Positions 61,738 through 64,000 of a stretch of 64,000 nucleotides of DNA are shown one piece after another (the first letter of the stretch is position 1; every line of letters starts with the position of its first letter). The position numbers and the translations under genes were made by a program. Source of the DNA: JAJFJD01 sp965228695 (lineage in GTDB: Bacteria > Pseudomonadota > Alphaproteobacteria > UBA8366); assembly GCA_965228695.1 (NCBI GenBank), contig CBDDIB010000002.1, positions 4,588,001-4,652,000 on the forward strand. The letters run 5' to 3'. The notes under the pieces were generated by a model, which was given only the letters and a program-made list of their open reading frames with translations, was not told the DNA's origin and made no database searches.

Positions 61738-63297
61738 CTATTCCGTGGTGCCGCCCATTTCCGCTTCCTCACCGCGGCGCAAAGCCTCGCGTGCGGCGCT
61801 GCGCTTCCGGTGGCGTTCCTTTAGATACGGAATCGCCAGAGACAGCGCGAGACAAACCCACAGAACATTGCCGATATTGGACGAAAATATCACCATGATA
61901 TCGCCCTGCGACATCTTCAGCGCGCGCAGGAAATATTGTTCCAGCAACGGTCCGAGAATCACGCCGATCAATATGGCGGCGACGTGATAGCCGGTCTTGC
62001 GCGCGATATAGCCGATCACCCCGAAGGCCAGCGCCAAGTACATATCGAACACATAGGCGCGCGGCACGAACGACCCGACCAGCGTGAAGGAGATAATCAC
62101 CGGCGCGATATAGATCGTCGAGACCATCGTCACCCGCGACATGTAACGGGCCAGCGGGAACACGGACAAAATCATCAGGAAATACGTCACCGCCATCGAC
62201 GAGAACACGCCATAGGCCAGCAACGGTTTCTGGATGAAGAGATCGGGCCCGACTGTTGTGCCATGGAATTGAAGGACGACAAGCATGATGGCCGCCGTCG
62301 CCCCGCCGGGGATCCCGATCACGAGCAACGGCACCAGCGTGCCCGAGGTGACGCCGTTGTTGGCGGACTCCGGCGCCACCAATCCCTCGATATGGCCTGT
62401 CCCATATAGCTCCGGTGTCTTGGAGAAGGTCTTCGATTGCTGATACGCGACGAAGGAGGCAATCGCCGCCCCGGCGCCCGGCACGACGCCGATGACCAGG
62501 CCGATCAGGCTGGTCCAGACGATATGCCACCAGCGCTTCAACGCTTCGCGCGCGCCTTCGATGGTCTCGGCCCATTTGGCGTCGCGCATCAAGGCCTGTC
62601 CCTTCTTGGACAGGATCGATTCGCCCTCGATGATCAGGAAGGCCTCGGAAATCGCGAACAAGCCGACAAGCGCAGGGATCAGCGGCACGCCGTCGTAGAG
62701 TTCCAGGAACCCAAGCGTGCCGCGCGGCGTGGCGTAGACATGGTCCGCGCCGATCGCCCCGATCATCAACCCGAAGAACCCGGCGATCAGCCCTTTCAGC
62801 GTATCGCGCGCGGCGATGGTCGCGATCAGCGAGATGCCGAACAACATGACGACGATCATCTCGACGCTGTGCAGATAGTAAACGACCTGCGCTACGTACG
62901 GCATGACGAACAGCACCGCGATCGTGGTCAGCAATCCGCCCAGCGTCGAGGACACGAAGGAGATGGCGAGCGCTTGCGGTCCTTTCCCCTGTTGCGTCAT
63001 TGGGTATCCGTCGAGCGGCGTCGCCGCCGCCCCGGCCGTGCCGGGAATATTGACCAGGATTGCCGGAATACCGGCGCCCATCCGCGACGAGCAATAGAGC
63101 GCCACCATGAAGATCAGTCCGATCTCCTCCCCCATCGCGAGCGTCAGCGGCAAAAGGATGATGATCGTGTTGGCGGCGCTGAACCCGGGAATCGCCCCGA
63201 CGATCAGGCCGAGGAAGATGGCGGGAATGATGACCCACCAGAAGCTAAAAGTATGGGCGAACAGCTCGACGAAGAAGGAAAAGCCGACATCACCCAT
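61738..63297 (-). CDS. tctA: tripartite tricarboxylate transporter, large membrane subunit TctA
   Basis: Membrane protein of 519 aa with about 12 hydrophobic helices. The two TctA signatures are GAIPGFSAANT near residue 33 and GVVPGAGAAIASF near residue 280. It forms the transport channel with TctB and uses a periplasmic TctC binder. It takes up tri- or dicarboxylates driven by an ion gradient. It follows tctB with a one-base gap (TGA then ATG, 63301 to 63297). The TctC gene is not in the window. Confidence 0.95.
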   Translation of the reverse strand: MGDVGFSFFVELFAHTFSFWWVIIPAIFLGLIVGAIPGFSAANTIIILLPLTLAMGEEIGLIFMVALYCSSRMGAGIPAILVNIPGTAGAAATPLDGYPMTQQGKGPQALAISFVSSTLGGLLTTIAVLFVMPYVAQVVYYLHSVEMIVVMLFGISLIATIAARDTLKGLIAGFFGLMIGAIGADHVYATPRGTLGFLELYDGVPLIPALVGLFAISEAFLIIEGESILSKKGQALMRDAKWAETIEGAREALKRWWHIVWTSLIGLVIGVVPGAGAAIASFVAYQQSKTFSKTPELYGTGHIEGLVAPESANNGVTSGTLVPLLVIGIPGGATAAIMLVVLQFHGTTVGPDLFIQKPLLAYGVFSSMAVTYFLMILSVFPLARYMSRVTMVSTIYIAPVIISFTLVGSFVPRAYVFDMYLALAFGVIGYIARKTGYHVAAILIGVILGPLLEQYFLRALKMSQGDIMVIFSSNIGNVLWVCLALSLAIPYLKERHRKRSAAREALRRGEEAEMGGTTE

Positions 63298-63298
63298 A

Positions 63299-63835
63299 TC
63301 AGCCTCCGCCCACGGACGCCGTCAGCGCCTTGAACATTTGCTCGAAGGGGCCTTCGGGAAACCGCCGCTGGAAGGCCACGACGAAAAGCAGATAACCGCC
63401 GACGGATAGAACGACCGACAAAGCCAGGATAAGCCGCTTGTTTTGGCGTTCCCATCCCGACAGCAACACCATGCCGAGGGAAATGAACAGGAAGGTCGTA
63501 ATGGTGAAGCCAAGCCAATCGATGCAAAAGATGTAGGCAAGCGTGAGCACGAAAAGCGCGAAACGCCGTAACGCGATCGATCGGGGCGCCACCAATTCGC
63601 CCATCCGCAAATCGGCTTGCCCGCGGATGACCCGGACACCCGTGATGACCAGAAACGCCGTCGACAACGCCAACAGGATCGCACCCACGAAGAATGCGCT
63701 GACTTGCGCGGTCCAGGGCGAATCGATGATGGTCGAAAAGTAGTAGAGCGTGAAGAGGATGGCGGCGACGGGAATGACCAGGTCGGGGCCAAGCGATTTT
63801 TTGCCAGGCCCATCGGGCGACGGCTCAACGGACAT
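63299..63835 (-). CDS. tctB: tripartite tricarboxylate transporter, small membrane subunit TctB
   Basis: Small subunit, 178 aa, with four predicted membrane helices (about 20-38, 45-65, 92-125 as a pair, and 135-155). It pairs with TctA. AGGGAAGG precedes the ATG. It is the first gene of the tct-LVIVD-AKR transcript visible here. The gap to the right edge (63836-64000) contains no gene I can support; TctC would be expected upstream, beyond 64000, or elsewhere. Confidence 0.88.
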   Translation of the reverse strand: MSVEPSPDGPGKKSLGPDLVIPVAAILFTLYYFSTIIDSPWTAQVSAFFVGAILLALSTAFLVITGVRVIRGQADLRMGELVAPRSIALRRFALFVLTLAYIFCIDWLGFTITTFLFISLGMVLLSGWERQNKRLILALSVVLSVGGYLLFVVAFQRRFPEGPFEQMFKALTASVGGG

Positions 63836-64000
63836 TTGGGTACCTTCCCTGTTTCAAATCGGATCGGCGAGATCGGCATGTAAGGGAAATGCGCGTCAGG
63901 CTAGCCGTGCCGACATGCACAAACCTCCCCAGACGCGATATGGACGCGACCGGCGACCCATGCAGTGCATCGGCCGCCGTTCGGTCACAAAAACGTCGGC
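63836..64000. other. right-edge sequence without a supported gene
   Basis: Contains the ribosome site of tctB and about 150 bases more. One minus-strand frame stays open from the edge for 34 codons to a TGA near 63898. It could be the end of an upstream gene (perhaps tctC), but the residues show no family motif, so I do not call it. Confidence 0.35.

Noticed and set aside
63898..64000. Open minus-strand frame running off the right edge, possible end of tctC
   Set aside because: Only 34 codons are visible and none shows a TctC feature.
1..64000. CRISPR arrays, tRNA or rRNA genes, transposases, toxin-antitoxin or phage-defence genes
   Set aside because: I looked for regularly spaced repeats, cloverleaf arms and family motifs and found none.

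Overview
This window is high-GC DNA from what looks like an alphaproteobacterium, probably Rhodospirillales-like and possibly marine. That placement is inferred from gene content and codon use; no rRNA or tRNA is present to test it. I count 58 protein-coding genes, one of them cut by the left edge. Almost all are catabolic enzymes, many acting on CoA thioesters, plus two transport systems. I found no rRNA, tRNA, CRISPR array, transposase, phage gene or recognisable DNA-binding transcription regulator.

Layout. 1-8789: a peptide-type ABC importer operon (binding protein, two permeases, reading left), a threonine-synthase-like PLP enzyme, an ArgE-like deacetylase, an AstE/aspartoacylase-like deacylase and an acyl-CoA synthetase. 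8957-17974: a mixed stretch with a rhomboid protease, a nitroreductase, agmatine-to-putrescine enzymes (aguA, aguB), a PilZ protein, alanine dehydrogenase, a methyltransferase-TPR-glycosyltransferase fusion, a VOC protein and a degenerate PP2C-like protein. 18127-26696: a one-direction run of SDR, sulfatase, a split UxaA/SuyAB-like lyase, a crotonase, two FMN alpha-hydroxyacid oxidases, a Nudix hydrolase and a cupin. 26706-31993 (leftward): CoA-transferase, nitronate monooxygenase, crotonase, MaoC, an SCP2-thiolase-like protein and a DUF35 partner. 32246-37773 (rightward, divergent from the last): BadI/MenB-like hydrolase, CoA ligase, hydratase, SDR, acyl-CoA dehydrogenase and thioesterase, a set that matches cyclohexanecarboxylate ring degradation.

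37942-47412: an alpha-methylacyl-CoA racemase, a CoA-transferase, two MmgE/PrpD proteins, a YrdC-like protein and two flavin oxidoreductases. 47490-56460: a leftward acyl-CoA carboxyltransferase, then a rightward operon joining an ADP-forming CoA ligase (SucC/SucD-like) to a CoxG/M/S/L-type molybdenum hydroxylase and a crotonase. 56449-63835: a fumarate-reductase-like flavoprotein, a third MmgE/PrpD, an aldo/keto reductase, a cytoplasmic LVIVD beta-propeller and the TctA/TctB membrane subunits of a tripartite tricarboxylate transporter.

Taken together the window reads as a catabolic island for organic acids. Acids enter through ABC or TctAB carriers, are activated by CoA ligases or CoA-transferases, and are then oxidised, hydrated and cleaved. 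The most promising candidates for an undescribed system are the CoA-ligase/molybdenum-hydroxylase operon (49222-56460) and the sulfatase/SuyAB-like cluster (18127-26190).
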